DNA of 35,311 nt from Cupriavidus yeoncheonensis (lineage in GTDB: Bacteria > Pseudomonadota > Gammaproteobacteria > Burkholderiales > Burkholderiaceae). A program made the position numbers and the translations under genes. The stretch is taken from positions 1-35,311 of the forward strand of contig NZ_CAJPUY010000041.1 of the NCBI RefSeq assembly GCF_905397275.1, written 5' to 3'. Shown here in pieces: positions 7,755 through 15,610 of the stretch; position 1 is the stretch's first letter, and every line of letters begins with the position of its first letter. The notes below the pieces were generated by a model that was not told where the DNA came from, did not search any database, and was given only the letters and a program-made list of their open reading frames with translations.

Positions 7755-8771
7755 TCATGGCCTCGGTTGCTGACGGCGCCATGCCGATACGCTGCAGCCG
7801 AAGCGTGTGGAAAACCACCTTGAGAAGGCGCTGGGCGAAGAGAAGCCGAGCAGGCTGGCAACGTCCGACAGCGGCCGTTCGTTGTTGCCTACGTATTTCG
7901 ATACGAGCTCGACCCGCACGCCATCGACCACCGACAGGTAGTTCTGCCCATAGCCGGCCAGATGGCGATGCATGGTCTTGCGGTCGATGCCAAGCTGGCG
8001 GGCGACCTGCTCGGCGCCGCAATCGCCCGTCGGCAACAGGGCGAAGACCAGCTTCCTGACCCTGTCGGGCATGGTGGAATTGGACTGCGCCAGCTTGATG
8101 TCGAGGAATTCGCGCGCATGGCGGGCCAGCGCCGTATCCTGGCCGGAACCCGCCACGTCGAGGTCCGCGGCGGCAAGCAGGAAGCCATCGAACTCCTGGC
8201 CGAACCGCACCGGCACACCGAACACGCGCCGGTGCGTCGCGGTGCTGGCCGGTGCGCCATGGCTGAAGCAGACGCTGCGCGGTTTCCATGTCGTGCCGAA
8301 CAGCAACCTGAACAAGCGGAACCACAGGCAGATGATGAATTCCGTCGATTGCCGCATGGATCCCTGCACACTCACCAGCAGTTCCAGCCGGACGATCGCG
8401 GTGTCCCCGACTTCTTCGATGCGCAGGTCCAGCGCCTCGTTCAGCAAGTGCAGATAGCGCGCCATGGCGCCAAGCGCGTCGCGCAGGGTGGCGCCCTCGC
8501 GCATGACCACCCCGAGTGGTCCGAGACTGTTCAGCTGGCGGGCTTCGGCCACGCGCAAGCCGAGGTCCGCAACGCCGGCGAGCTGGGCCGACTCTTCCAG
8601 CAGTTGCATGACCGAGCGTGCCGGCACGCGGATATCAGGGTCTACCAGGGCCGATGGGCTGATCCCCACATGCCGCAACAGCCGGTGGGGGTCCAGGCCG
8701 ACCTGGCGGGCCACGTCGACAAACTCCGACAGGTTCACTTGCTGCAAAGGTGTTTGCAATGGCGTCGACAT
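7755..8771 (-). CDS. AraC-family regulator with OruR/ArgR-like N-terminal domain
   Basis: The 338-residue protein has an N-terminal ligand domain of the Arabinose_bd type (about 10-200; note VDPHRLLRHVG-like QVGLDPHRLL and FGTTWKPRSVCF) and a C-terminal AraC/XylS double helix-turn-helix (about 230-335; GAEQVARQLGIDRKTMHRHL and LSDVASLLGFSSPSAFSRWF). The start at 8771 follows GGGGGAA; an ATG at 8795 would run through the operator region. Operator B lies 17 bp upstream of this start, so autoregulation is plausible. Three direct-repeat operators of the same design precede the surrounding genes, which makes this the likely activator of all three. Ligand unknown. Confidence 0.9.
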   Translation of the reverse strand: MSTPLQTPLQQVNLSEFVDVARQVGLDPHRLLRHVGISPSALVDPDIRVPARSVMQLLEESAQLAGVADLGLRVAEARQLNSLGPLGVVMREGATLRDALGAMARYLHLLNEALDLRIEEVGDTAIVRLELLVSVQGSMRQSTEFIICLWFRLFRLLFGTTWKPRSVCFSHGAPASTATHRRVFGVPVRFGQEFDGFLLAAADLDVAGSGQDTALARHAREFLDIKLAQSNSTMPDRVRKLVFALLPTGDCGAEQVARQLGIDRKTMHRHLAGYGQNYLSVVDGVRVELVSKYVGNNERPLSDVASLLGFSSPSAFSRWFSTRFGCSVSAWRRQQPRP

Positions 8772-8787
8772 AGGAGTTCCCCCACGG

Positions 8788-8825
8788 TGCCCCAAAATGT
8801 AAAGTCCCTGCCCCGCGATGTCAAC
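8788..8825 (+). promoter_or_regulatory. AraC-type tandem operator B, upstream of the TauD-like gene
   Basis: Direct repeats TGCCCCAAAATGTAAAG (8788) and TGCCCCGCGATGTCAAC (8809) have a 21-bp period and share the six-base TGCCCC block. A TACTTT possible -10 is at 8848-8853, 23 bp past the second repeat. The repeats point towards the TauD-like gene and also sit just upstream of the divergent AraC gene. Confidence 0.75.
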
Positions 8826-8884
8826 GCGTCCTGCGCCGCTTCTTCAATACTTTGCATCGACCTTCATCCTCTGACGGAGTCGCC

Positions 8885-9733
8885 ATGCAAGTCGAGCCAC
8901 TTACCTGTTCCATTGGCGCCGAACTGGTCGGCGTCAGTCTTGCCGATGCCATCCACGATGACGGGCTGTTCGCCGCCATCTATCAGGCGCTGCTCAGGCA
9001 CCGCGTGCTGTTCCTGCGCGGCCAGGACATCACGGCCGGCGAGCACGTGGCCTTTGCACGCCGCTTTGGCGAACTCGAAGATCACCCGGTGGCAGGCAGC
9101 GATCCCGAGTATCCGGGACTGGTCCGCATCTACAAGAGTCCGGACCAACCCACGCCGCGCTACGAGAACACCTGGCACACGGATGCCACCTGGCGTGAAG
9201 CGCCACCGCTCGCCGCCATCCTGCGTTGCCGCGAGTGCCCGCCTGTCGGCGGCGACACCATGTGGGCCAATATGGCGCTCGCGTACGAGAACCTGCCGCA
9301 GCACGTCAAGGACGAAATCGCCGACCTGCGCGCACGCCACAGCATCGAGGCGAGTTTCGGCGCAGCCATGCCGATCGAAAAACGCCTGGCCCTGAAGGCC
9401 CAGTTTCCGGACGCGGAGCATCCGGTCGTCAGGACCCATCCCGAGACCAGCGAGAAGGTGCTGTTCGTCAATGCCTTCACCACCCACTTCACGAACTTCC
9501 ACACGCCGGCGCGCGTGCGCTTCGGACAGGATTACAGCCTGGGAGCGTCCGGGCTGCTGCGCTACCTGATCGCCCAGGCCCACATTCCCGAATACCAGGT
9601 GCGCTGGCGCTGGAGCAAGGACAGCGTGGCGATCTGGGACAACCGTTCGACCCAGCACTATGCAGTCATGGATTACCCGCCATGCCATCGCAAGATGGAC
9701 CGGGCCACGGTGATCGGCGACCGTCCGTTCTGA
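8885..9733 (+). CDS. TauD/TfdA-family 2-oxoglutarate-dependent dioxygenase
   Basis: The 282-residue enzyme belongs to the Fe(II)/2-oxoglutarate oxygenases that hydroxylate taurine, aryloxyacetates or alkyl sulfates. The iron triad is clear: His98 and Asp100 in WHTDATW and His258 in TQHYAVMDY, with Arg269 or Arg273 after it for the 2-oxoglutarate carboxylate. The ATG at 8885 has a CGGAG ribosome site and matches the family start; an ATG at 8852 would add 11 residues that look unrelated. It is followed by an SDR gene on the same strand, presumably one transcript from operator B. The substrate is not identifiable; hydroxylation followed by alcohol oxidation fits the neighbours. Confidence 0.9.
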   Translation: MQVEPLTCSIGAELVGVSLADAIHDDGLFAAIYQALLRHRVLFLRGQDITAGEHVAFARRFGELEDHPVAGSDPEYPGLVRIYKSPDQPTPRYENTWHTDATWREAPPLAAILRCRECPPVGGDTMWANMALAYENLPQHVKDEIADLRARHSIEASFGAAMPIEKRLALKAQFPDAEHPVVRTHPETSEKVLFVNAFTTHFTNFHTPARVRFGQDYSLGASGLLRYLIAQAHIPEYQVRWRWSKDSVAIWDNRSTQHYAVMDYPPCHRKMDRATVIGDRPF

Positions 9734-9808
9734 GCAACAGGCGTGGCGCGGTTTGCGCCGTCCACGACCTCTTGCACCTATCCATTGCAACGCAAAGCGA
9801 GTACGACA

Positions 9809-10537
9809 ATGAGTCAAATCGATCCAGAACTGCTCAAGGGCAAGGTAGCCGTCATCACAGGCGCGGGCCGGGGTATCGGGCGCACCATTGCGCTGGCCTA
9901 CGCCCGCGCCGGAGCCGCGGTGGTGTGCAGCGCCCGCAGCGAGGCCGACATCGTGCAGACGGCCGCGCTGATCCGCGAAGCCGGTGGCCAGGCGATCGCC
10001 CATGCCGCGGACGTGGCTGACTACGCAACGGTGAAGGCGCTGTTCCAGCGCGCCAGCGACGAGTTCGGCGGCGTCGATATCGTGGTGGCCAATGCCGGTG
10101 TCGCGCTCGAGCAGCGCAGGATCGCGGACGGGGACCCCGAACTCTGGCGCAAGATCATCGATATCAATCTGACCGGTGCCTACCACACGGCCCATGCCGC
10201 CATTGGCCACCTGCGCCAGCGCGGAGCGGGCAAGATCATCATGGTGGGTTCCGGCCAGCGCATGCGTCCCAATGCGGGCTTCTCGGCCTATTCGTGCTCC
10301 AAGGCCGGGCTGTGGATGCTTGTGCAGTCGCTGGCGACGGAGCTGCAGGAAGACAATATCAGCGTCAACGAGCTGATCCCGGGGCCCGTCAGGACGGACA
10401 TGACGCGTGATGTCGCGGCGCCGCCGGGCGAGTGGTTCAAGCAGCCCGCCGACGTCGTGCCGCTCGCCCTGTTCCTGGCCAGCATGCCCGACTTCGGCCC
10501 GAGCGCGCAGAGCTATAGCCTGATGCGCCGCGCCTGA
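9809..10537 (+). CDS. Short-chain dehydrogenase with atypical C-terminus
   Basis: The 242-residue SDR has a canonical TGAGRGIG cofactor motif (17-24), VANAG in place of NNAG (93-97), and catalytic Ser148, Tyr161 and Lys165. Ser41-Ala-Arg after the second strand suggests NADP use. The C-terminus GPSAQSYSLMRRA replaces the usual TGQ..DGG segment. The start at 9809 was chosen because the protein then begins shortly before the cofactor motif; an upstream ATG at 9743 would lie in a non-typical leader. It lies 75 bp after the TauD-like gene. Likely role: oxidising or reducing the dioxygenase product. Substrate unknown. Confidence 0.87.
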   Translation: MSQIDPELLKGKVAVITGAGRGIGRTIALAYARAGAAVVCSARSEADIVQTAALIREAGGQAIAHAADVADYATVKALFQRASDEFGGVDIVVANAGVALEQRRIADGDPELWRKIIDINLTGAYHTAHAAIGHLRQRGAGKIIMVGSGQRMRPNAGFSAYSCSKAGLWMLVQSLATELQEDNISVNELIPGPVRTDMTRDVAAPPGEWFKQPADVVPLALFLASMPDFGPSAQSYSLMRRA

Positions 10538-10573
10538 ATCCGGGCAGGGCCGGAATACCGCTGTACTGAAACG

Positions 10574-10594
10574 GCCCCGGGCATTGCCCGGGGC
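10574..10594. terminator. Bidirectional hairpin between convergent genes
   Basis: GCCCCGGGC-ATT-GCCCGGGGC is a perfect 9-bp stem with a three-base loop in the 65-bp gap between the SDR stop (10537) and the Bug receptor stop (10603). There is no strong T tract, but the position between converging genes fits a terminator for both. Confidence 0.7.
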
Positions 10595-10602
10595 TGCCTG
10601 CG

Positions 10603-11589
10603 TCAGGGCTGGATATTGAAGGTCTTGACGATGCCGGCGTTGCGCTCGTACTCGCCGCGCAGGCCCTGACCCAGTTGCGAAAGGGGCTCGGGCGGCGTCG
10701 ACTCGAAGCCAAGCGAGGCAATGCGCTCCTGCATCCGTGGTGTCGCGGCGGCCTTGTAGACCGCCGCCTGGATCTTCTGGGCCAGCTCATCCGGCACCTT
10801 GGCGGATACGAAGACCCCGACCCAGTTGCTGAACTGAATGTCCGGATAGCCCGCCTCGGCGAAGGTCGGGACCTGCGGCAACAGAGGTGACCGCTCCTTC
10901 GAGGCCACGGCATAGGCCTGCAGCTTGCCGGCCTTGATCATCGGCAGCGACGTCACCATGCCGTCGTACATGACGGCGATCTGTCCGCCCATGACTTGCG
11001 TCAGCGCGGGCGGAGAGCCCGCGAACGGCACATGCTGCAGATCCATGCCGGCCTTCTGGTTCATGATCATGCCGGCATAGTGGGCGGCGGTGCCCGCACT
11101 GTAGGAAGCAAAGCTCAGGCTGCCCGGATGCGCTTTCACATAGCTGATCAGGTGTGGCAGATCCCTGGCCGGCAGATTCGCCGACCCGACCATCACCAGG
11201 GCCGTCCTGGCCACGGCGGCCACCGGCTTGACATCCCGCATCGGATCATAGGGGACCTTCATCACATGCGGGATCTCCGTGAGCACATTGGTGGTGGAGA
11301 CCAGGATGGTCTGGCCATCGGCAGGCGCCGACAGCATCGCACTGATGGCGATGCCGCCCCCGGCACCGGGCTTGTTGTCGACCACGACCGGCTGCCCGAG
11401 CTCTGCCGTGAGCTGTTCCGAAAGCAGGCGGGCCAGCACGTCGATGGTCCCGCCGGCAGGGGCCGGCACCAGCACCCGGACGGGCTTGCTGGTCCAGGCC
11501 ATGGCGGCGGGCATGGCTAGTGCCAGGATAGCGGCAACGGCGATACCGCGGGCGCGAGAGCGGGCTGGGCGGGCTGGGCGGAACGGCAT
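10603..11589 (-). CDS. Bug/TctC-type periplasmic solute receptor
   Basis: The 328-residue protein has an Arg-rich start, a hydrophobic signal segment (about 14-31, ending AMPAAMA-W) and the tripartite tricarboxylate receptor fold: KPVRVLVPAPAGGTIDVLAR, the GQPVVVDNKPGAGGGIA signature, and SFASYSAGTAAHY. Such receptors bind carboxylates or other small organic acids and are very numerous in Burkholderiales. No TctA/TctB membrane genes are adjacent, so it is an orphan receptor that could act in uptake or sensing. A GGGGAGA ribosome site precedes the ATG. Operator C lies about 175 bp upstream, linking it to the AraC module. Confidence 0.92.
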   Translation of the reverse strand: MPFRPARPARSRARGIAVAAILALAMPAAMAWTSKPVRVLVPAPAGGTIDVLARLLSEQLTAELGQPVVVDNKPGAGGGIAISAMLSAPADGQTILVSTTNVLTEIPHVMKVPYDPMRDVKPVAAVARTALVMVGSANLPARDLPHLISYVKAHPGSLSFASYSAGTAAHYAGMIMNQKAGMDLQHVPFAGSPPALTQVMGGQIAVMYDGMVTSLPMIKAGKLQAYAVASKERSPLLPQVPTFAEAGYPDIQFSNWVGVFVSAKVPDELAQKIQAAVYKAAATPRMQERIASLGFESTPPEPLSQLGQGLRGEYERNAGIVKTFNIQP

Positions 11590-11763
11590 GTCTGTCTCCC
11601 CATTTGGGTTTCTTTGGATGCGTAGAGCCCGCGCCAGCGACCTTGGCAGGATGGCACGGGACCGAAGCGCGATCCCCCGAAGGGCTCAGGCGCCGCGGTC
11701 GCGCATCCGTGCCCTGCGGAGAACTCCGCTCCGGTGCCAAAGGTATGGCCCAATGGACCGGAC

Positions 11764-11801
11764 ACATTAACAAACTGGGGCAAATTTTTGACTTTTCGGG
11801 G
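11764..11801 (-). promoter_or_regulatory. AraC-type tandem operator C, upstream of the Bug receptor gene
   Basis: On the minus strand, CGCCCCGAAAAGTCAAA (11801-11785) and TGCCCCAGTTTGTTAAT (11780-11764) are direct repeats with a 21-bp period and face the Bug gene. A TACCTT possible -10 lies at 11745-11740, 19 bp past the second repeat, which would leave a leader of about 145 nt. The 281-bp gap 11590-11870 otherwise holds no gene. Confidence 0.7.
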
Positions 11802-11846
11802 CGTTAGGGAAAAGCATGATGCCTGTCTCTCCACTTCCTTGCCCGC

Positions 11847-11863
11847 GCGGGCAGCGCGCCCGC
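11847..11863 (-). terminator. GC-rich stem-loop after the porin gene
   Basis: GCGGGC-AGCGC-GCCCGC forms a 6-bp stem with a five-base loop 8 nt beyond the porin stop. No T tract follows, so a role in ending the aroE-MFS-porin transcript is only possible. Confidence 0.4.
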
Positions 11864-11870
11864 TGCCTCG

Positions 11871-12935
11871 TCAGAATTTGTGCCGCACGCCTGCCACCAC
11901 GCCCAGCCGCGTGCCGTTTCCGTAGGTGTTGCCACTGTTGTTGAACGCCGGCGCACTGTTCAGCGCAATCCATGCCCCCTGCAGATGGGTGTAATCCACC
12001 TCCAGATAGACATCCGTCCGCTTGCTGAAGCTGTAGTCCAGCATGCCCGCCGTCGTGAGCCGCTTGCCGCTCTGTCCGGCATGGCGCAGCCAGTCGTACT
12101 GGAACGTGCCGATGAACGCGAGCGCATCTGTCAGGGTGTAGCGGGTGCCGACATAGCCGACATTGTTGCGATAGTCGGCCACATCCAGCCGGTTGTTGGT
12201 GTAGCCCAGGTAATACTGCGCGCGCGCAGCCTTCCAGGTGCCACCGAGACCCCAGACCGTCTGCTTGCTGGCCTGCGCCACGGGCACGGCGCCGAAGAAT
12301 GCGCTGCTGACATTCTGGGTTTGCTGGTAGACGGTGCCGACTTCCAGCGGCCCGTTGCTGTAGACGAGCGCGCCCGCGGCCGCCGAGCTGTTCTTGATGC
12401 TGCCCGGAACTTCGCCGAACGTATAGGCCGCCGAGGCCTGCACCGGGCCGAAGGACTTGATGTACTTGATGGTGTTGTCGTAGCGCAGCCCCGTGTAGTT
12501 GCCGCCCTGGTAGCCGACGATCGAGTTGTTGGCGAAGGCCATGGATTCGTACGACGAGAGCACTTCGTGTGCCAGCGTGTACTGGCGTCCGAGCGCGAGC
12601 TTGCCATAGTCGCCGTCGAGCCCGATCACCGCGGTGCGGCCGAACAGCCTGCCGCCCTGCTGGCTGGTGCCGGTGTCCGGCGAGAAGCCCGATTCGAGGA
12701 TGTACCAGGCCTTGTTGCCGCCGCCCAGCTCTTCGGTGCCGCGCAGGCCCCAGCGGCTGCCGGTCAGCACGCCGTCGGTCATCTGCGTGCGGGAATGGCC
12801 CGCGGCGTCTTCATTGGTGCTGTAGCGGATGGTGGTGTCGATCAGGCCGTAGAGCGTGATGCCGCTGTTCGTCTGGGCGGCCGCGGGCAGGCTGCCCGCG
12901 CCGAGTGCGAGCAGCGCATAGAGGGATTTGCGCAT
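11871..12935 (-). CDS. Gram-negative (OmpC/Porin_4 type) outer-membrane porin
   Basis: The 354-residue protein starts with a signal peptide (MRKSLYALLALGAGSLPAAAQ, cleavage near residue 21) and shows the beta-barrel pattern of Burkholderiales trimeric porins: GITLYGLIDTTIRY at the first strand, SRWGLRGTEELGGG and FGRTAVIGLDGDYGKLALGRQ early on, and a C-terminal strand ending in VRHKF with the terminal Phe needed for outer-membrane insertion. It is last in the aroE-MFS-porin set, 80 bp after the MFS gene, and probably lets hydroaromatic acids cross the outer membrane. Specificity is inferred only from context. Confidence 0.92.
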   Translation of the reverse strand: MRKSLYALLALGAGSLPAAAQTNSGITLYGLIDTTIRYSTNEDAAGHSRTQMTDGVLTGSRWGLRGTEELGGGNKAWYILESGFSPDTGTSQQGGRLFGRTAVIGLDGDYGKLALGRQYTLAHEVLSSYESMAFANNSIVGYQGGNYTGLRYDNTIKYIKSFGPVQASAAYTFGEVPGSIKNSSAAAGALVYSNGPLEVGTVYQQTQNVSSAFFGAVPVAQASKQTVWGLGGTWKAARAQYYLGYTNNRLDVADYRNNVGYVGTRYTLTDALAFIGTFQYDWLRHAGQSGKRLTTAGMLDYSFSKRTDVYLEVDYTHLQGAWIALNSAPAFNNSGNTYGNGTRLGVVAGVRHKF

Positions 12936-13015
12936 TTGGAGATGGATTCCTGCTGGTGGCGCTGGCTGGGGTGGCCGGTCCGTGGGTTGTGCGGTGGCTG
13001 GAGGAAGGCTGGCGT

Positions 13016-14341
13016 TCAGACGGTCGGCACCTTGCGTGGCGCCAGGAAGAACAGCCAGGTCAGCGCGATGAAGTAGGCGCAGGGAATCATGGTGAAGAGC
13101 ACCGCGTAGTTGTTGTGCGTGGCGGTGAGCACATAGCCGACCAGCTGGGTCATGAACATGCCACCGATCGCGCCGATCATCCCGCCGAAGCCGAACACCG
13201 AGCTGACCACATGCTTGGGCGTGTAGTCCATCACGAGGCTCCAGATATTCGCGGTCCAGGCCTGGTGCGCGCCGATGGCGACCGAGATGGCGGCCACGGC
13301 CATCCACAGGCTGCTGGCGCCGGCGGCCAGGACGATGGAGGTGATGCACAGCGCGAAGGCCAGCATGGACACCAGCCGTGCCCGCACGGCCGGCATGCCG
13401 TGGCTGATGAGCCAGGACGAGAGCGCGCCGCCGCCCACGCTGCCGATATCGGCGCACAGGTAGATGACGATCAGCGGAATGCCCATCTGCGTCACGCTGA
13501 TGCCGAGCTGGTACTGCTGGTTCAGGAACGGCGGCAGCCAGTACAGGTAGAACCAGAACACCGGGGCGGTGATGGCATAGGCCAGCGCGAAGGCCCAGGT
13601 GCCGCGCATGCGCAGGATCTGCGAATACGGGATGCGCTGCGGCGCCGGTTCGACATCGCGGCTGACGTGCGCCAGTTCCGCCTGGCTGACCGTCGGATGC
13701 TCGTCGGGGTTGTAGTACTTGATCAGCCAGAACACCAGCCAGATCGCACCGAGCGCGCCCACGATCAGGAACGCTGCCTGCCAGCCCCAGACCTGCAGGA
13801 TCAGCGGCAGCATGATCGGCGTGAGCATGGCGCCGACATTGGTGCCGGCGTTGAAGATGCCGGTTGCCACTGCGCGCTCGCTGGCGGGGAACCAGATGCG
13901 CGTGGTCTTGACGCAGGCCGGGTAGTTGGCGGCTTCGGTCAGGCCAAGGAAGAAGCGGCAGACCATGAAGCCAACGGCCGAAGCCGCGAGCGCATGCGCG
14001 CCGCAGGCGAGGCTCCACAGCAGCACGGCCAGCGCGAAGGCGCGCTTGACGCCGACCATGTCGATGAAGCGCCCCTGCAGGGCGAAGCCGATCGCATAGC
14101 CGACCTGGAACCAGAAGTTGATGTTGGCGTAGTCCTGCGCGGTCCAGGCCATGGCCTTGGCCAGCACCGGCTGCAGGACGCCGAGCGCGGCGCGGTCGAT
14201 GTAGTTCAGCGTGGTCGCGAAGAACACCAGCGCCAGCATGCCCCAGCGCACCTTGCCGAGCGCGAACCCGGCGCGGATCTTGTCGGCCAGCGAGTGGCCG
14301 GGCACGGCGGGGGCCGTGATCTCCTTGTTGATCATGGTCAT
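13016..14341 (-). CDS. MFS transporter, anion:cation symporter (ExuT-like) type
   Basis: The 441-residue protein has twelve hydrophobic segments, with RWGMLALVFFATTLNYIDRAALGVLQP at helix 1 and GLTEAANYPACVKTTRIWFP after helix 4, both characteristic of the ACS family that includes hexuronate, glucarate and phthalate carriers. The ATG at 14341 has GGAGA seven bases upstream; a longer reading from 14407 would add an untypical leader. It lies between aroE and a porin gene on one strand, so uptake of shikimate, quinate or dehydroshikimate is the most economical role. That substrate is inferred. Confidence 0.9.
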   Translation of the reverse strand: MTMINKEITAPAVPGHSLADKIRAGFALGKVRWGMLALVFFATTLNYIDRAALGVLQPVLAKAMAWTAQDYANINFWFQVGYAIGFALQGRFIDMVGVKRAFALAVLLWSLACGAHALAASAVGFMVCRFFLGLTEAANYPACVKTTRIWFPASERAVATGIFNAGTNVGAMLTPIMLPLILQVWGWQAAFLIVGALGAIWLVFWLIKYYNPDEHPTVSQAELAHVSRDVEPAPQRIPYSQILRMRGTWAFALAYAITAPVFWFYLYWLPPFLNQQYQLGISVTQMGIPLIVIYLCADIGSVGGGALSSWLISHGMPAVRARLVSMLAFALCITSIVLAAGASSLWMAVAAISVAIGAHQAWTANIWSLVMDYTPKHVVSSVFGFGGMIGAIGGMFMTQLVGYVLTATHNNYAVLFTMIPCAYFIALTWLFFLAPRKVPTV

Positions 14342-14440
14342 TTGTCTGTCTCCACCCATGGATGAATTGTGTTTTCCGGTATGCCTGGAACTCATTGGGG
14401 GCGGCATCCGGTCTTGGTTCGTGGGGGCGCCGGGGCGAGG

Positions 14441-14463
14441 GCCCTGGGCCCAGGGCCCAGGGC
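14441..14463. other. GC-rich palindromic repeat between aroE and the MFS gene
   Basis: A perfect 16-bp palindrome, GCCCTGGGCCCAGGGC (14441-14456), is followed by a further CCAGGGC, so CAGGGCC repeats in tandem. It lies in the 140-bp gap between aroE and the MFS gene and could form an RNA hairpin that dampens read-through. No T tract is present. Confidence 0.4.
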
Positions 14464-14481
14464 GTCTCCCCGTGCTGTCTC

Positions 14482-15315
14482 TCAGTATTTAAGGCGAGCT
14501 ACGGCGCGCAGTGCGTCCGGCGTGGCGGTGCCGTAGCCGAAGAACTCCAGGTAGGCGGGAATCATCTCGAACAGCATGTCGGTGCCGACCTGGACCTTGC
14601 AGCCGCGCGCCATGGCGGCTTCGAGGAACGGGGTGTATTCGGACTTCATCACCACTTCGCCGACCATGGCGCCCGGGTCGATGCGGGCGACGTCGAAGGG
14701 CAGGGCGTCGCCCGGGTTCATGCCGAGCGGCGTGGCGTTGACCACCACGTCGCAACCGGCCGGGTCGGCCGAGCCCGTGGTCACGCGCAGGGCCGGGTAG
14801 TGCGCCAGCAGGCGGTCGCGCAAGGCGAGCGAGGACGCTTCGCGCGTATCGAACAGCGCCAGTTCCGCCACGCCGGCCGCGGCCAGCGAAGCGGCGATCG
14901 CGCTGCCCACGCCGCCGCTGCCCGAGACGATGGCGCGCGCGCCTTCGAGCCGGCAGCCCTTGCGCTGGATGCCGCGCACGAAGCCCGCGCCGTCGAACTG
15001 GTCGCCCACCAGCGTGCCGTCGTCGCGCCGCAGCACGGCGTTGCAGGCGCCGGCGATGCGGGCGGTGGGCGTGAGTTCATCCACCAGTTCCACGGTGGTG
15101 ACCTTGTGCGGCATGGTGACCAGCGCGCCGCGGATATTGCTCAGGCGGAACAGCGAGCGGAAGAACACGGGGTAGTCGTCGGGCTTCACGCCCATGGGCA
15201 TTACCACGGCGTCGATGCCCTGCCGCTCGAACCAGGGGTTGTAGATCATGGGCGCCTTGAACGACTCGGTGGGAAAGCCAAGGTGCGCGATGAGGGTGGT
15301 CTTGCCGTTGATCAT
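14482..15315 (-). CDS. aroE: Shikimate dehydrogenase family protein, probably catabolic
   Basis: The 277-residue protein interconverts shikimate (or quinate) and the 3-dehydro form. The N-terminal substrate domain shows HLGFPTESFKAPMIYN (variant of the usual SxS...N loop), the VTMPHK motif with catalytic Lys, and ACNAV; Asp near GDQFDGAGF completes the pair. The Rossmann part has GSGGVGSAIAASLAAAG (about 134-150), and NATPLGM is conserved. Start 15315 has an AGGA ribosome site. It is the first gene of the aroE-MFS-porin set, which points to catabolic use. The SHPIEHSLSP-type loop typical of biosynthetic AroE is altered to GFPTESFKAP, so it is probably a paralogue such as a quinate/shikimate dehydrogenase. 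Confidence 0.88.
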   Translation of the reverse strand: MINGKTTLIAHLGFPTESFKAPMIYNPWFERQGIDAVVMPMGVKPDDYPVFFRSLFRLSNIRGALVTMPHKVTTVELVDELTPTARIAGACNAVLRRDDGTLVGDQFDGAGFVRGIQRKGCRLEGARAIVSGSGGVGSAIAASLAAAGVAELALFDTREASSLALRDRLLAHYPALRVTTGSADPAGCDVVVNATPLGMNPGDALPFDVARIDPGAMVGEVVMKSEYTPFLEAAMARGCKVQVGTDMLFEMIPAYLEFFGYGTATPDALRAVARLKY

Positions 15316-15427
15316 GTTGTTCCTGGGGGCGGTAGGAAGCCGGGGCCGGCGCGGATGCGTGGTCCGGACCTGGCGGCGATGTCTCGATGACCGGAGAGTA
15401 GTGGCCGATCGGCCGCGGGCCAAGCGA

Positions 15428-15454
15428 CGTAATCCGCATAACGCGCGATTAACG
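15428..15454. promoter_or_regulatory. Candidate IclR-type operator, aroE/HPPD-like intergenic
   Basis: The 295-bp divergent spacer (15316-15610) holds an imperfect inverted repeat: CGTAATCCGC (15428-15437) and GCGCGATTAACG (15443-15454). The second arm read on the minus strand, CGTTAATCGCGC, differs by one base from CGATAATCGCGC upstream of quiC. A single IclR regulator could therefore act at both spacers. This is an eye alignment only. Confidence 0.42.
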
Positions 15455-15610
15455 TACGCAGTGGGGCGATCAGGAAACGCAGTGCGGGTTTTTACGGAGG
15501 TAGTCGAGTCCAGTGGTCGCTGCGGCAGGCGTCGGCGGCATTGCTATGATCGGACCACGTTGCCGCGGGGTCTGCCGCACTGGCCCCGCACCCCTCACAG
15601 GAGCCCCGAT

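Noticed and set aside
7704..7757. ACACGG-TT-CCGTGT and the tandem ATGACGCGC repeats between SDR and AraC stops, as terminator or operator
   Set aside because: The two-base loop cannot form a stable hairpin, and the short repeats lie at the 3' ends of convergent genes with no clear role.
11871..14018. A continuous minus-strand frame covering both the porin and much of the MFS gene, as a fusion protein
   Set aside because: The porin has its own start with a clear signal peptide at 12935, and the MFS protein is encoded in another frame.
12905..14365. A plus-strand frame across the MFS gene
   Set aside because: The minus-strand frame encodes a clear twelve-helix carrier; the plus frame is a His- and Asp-rich shadow.
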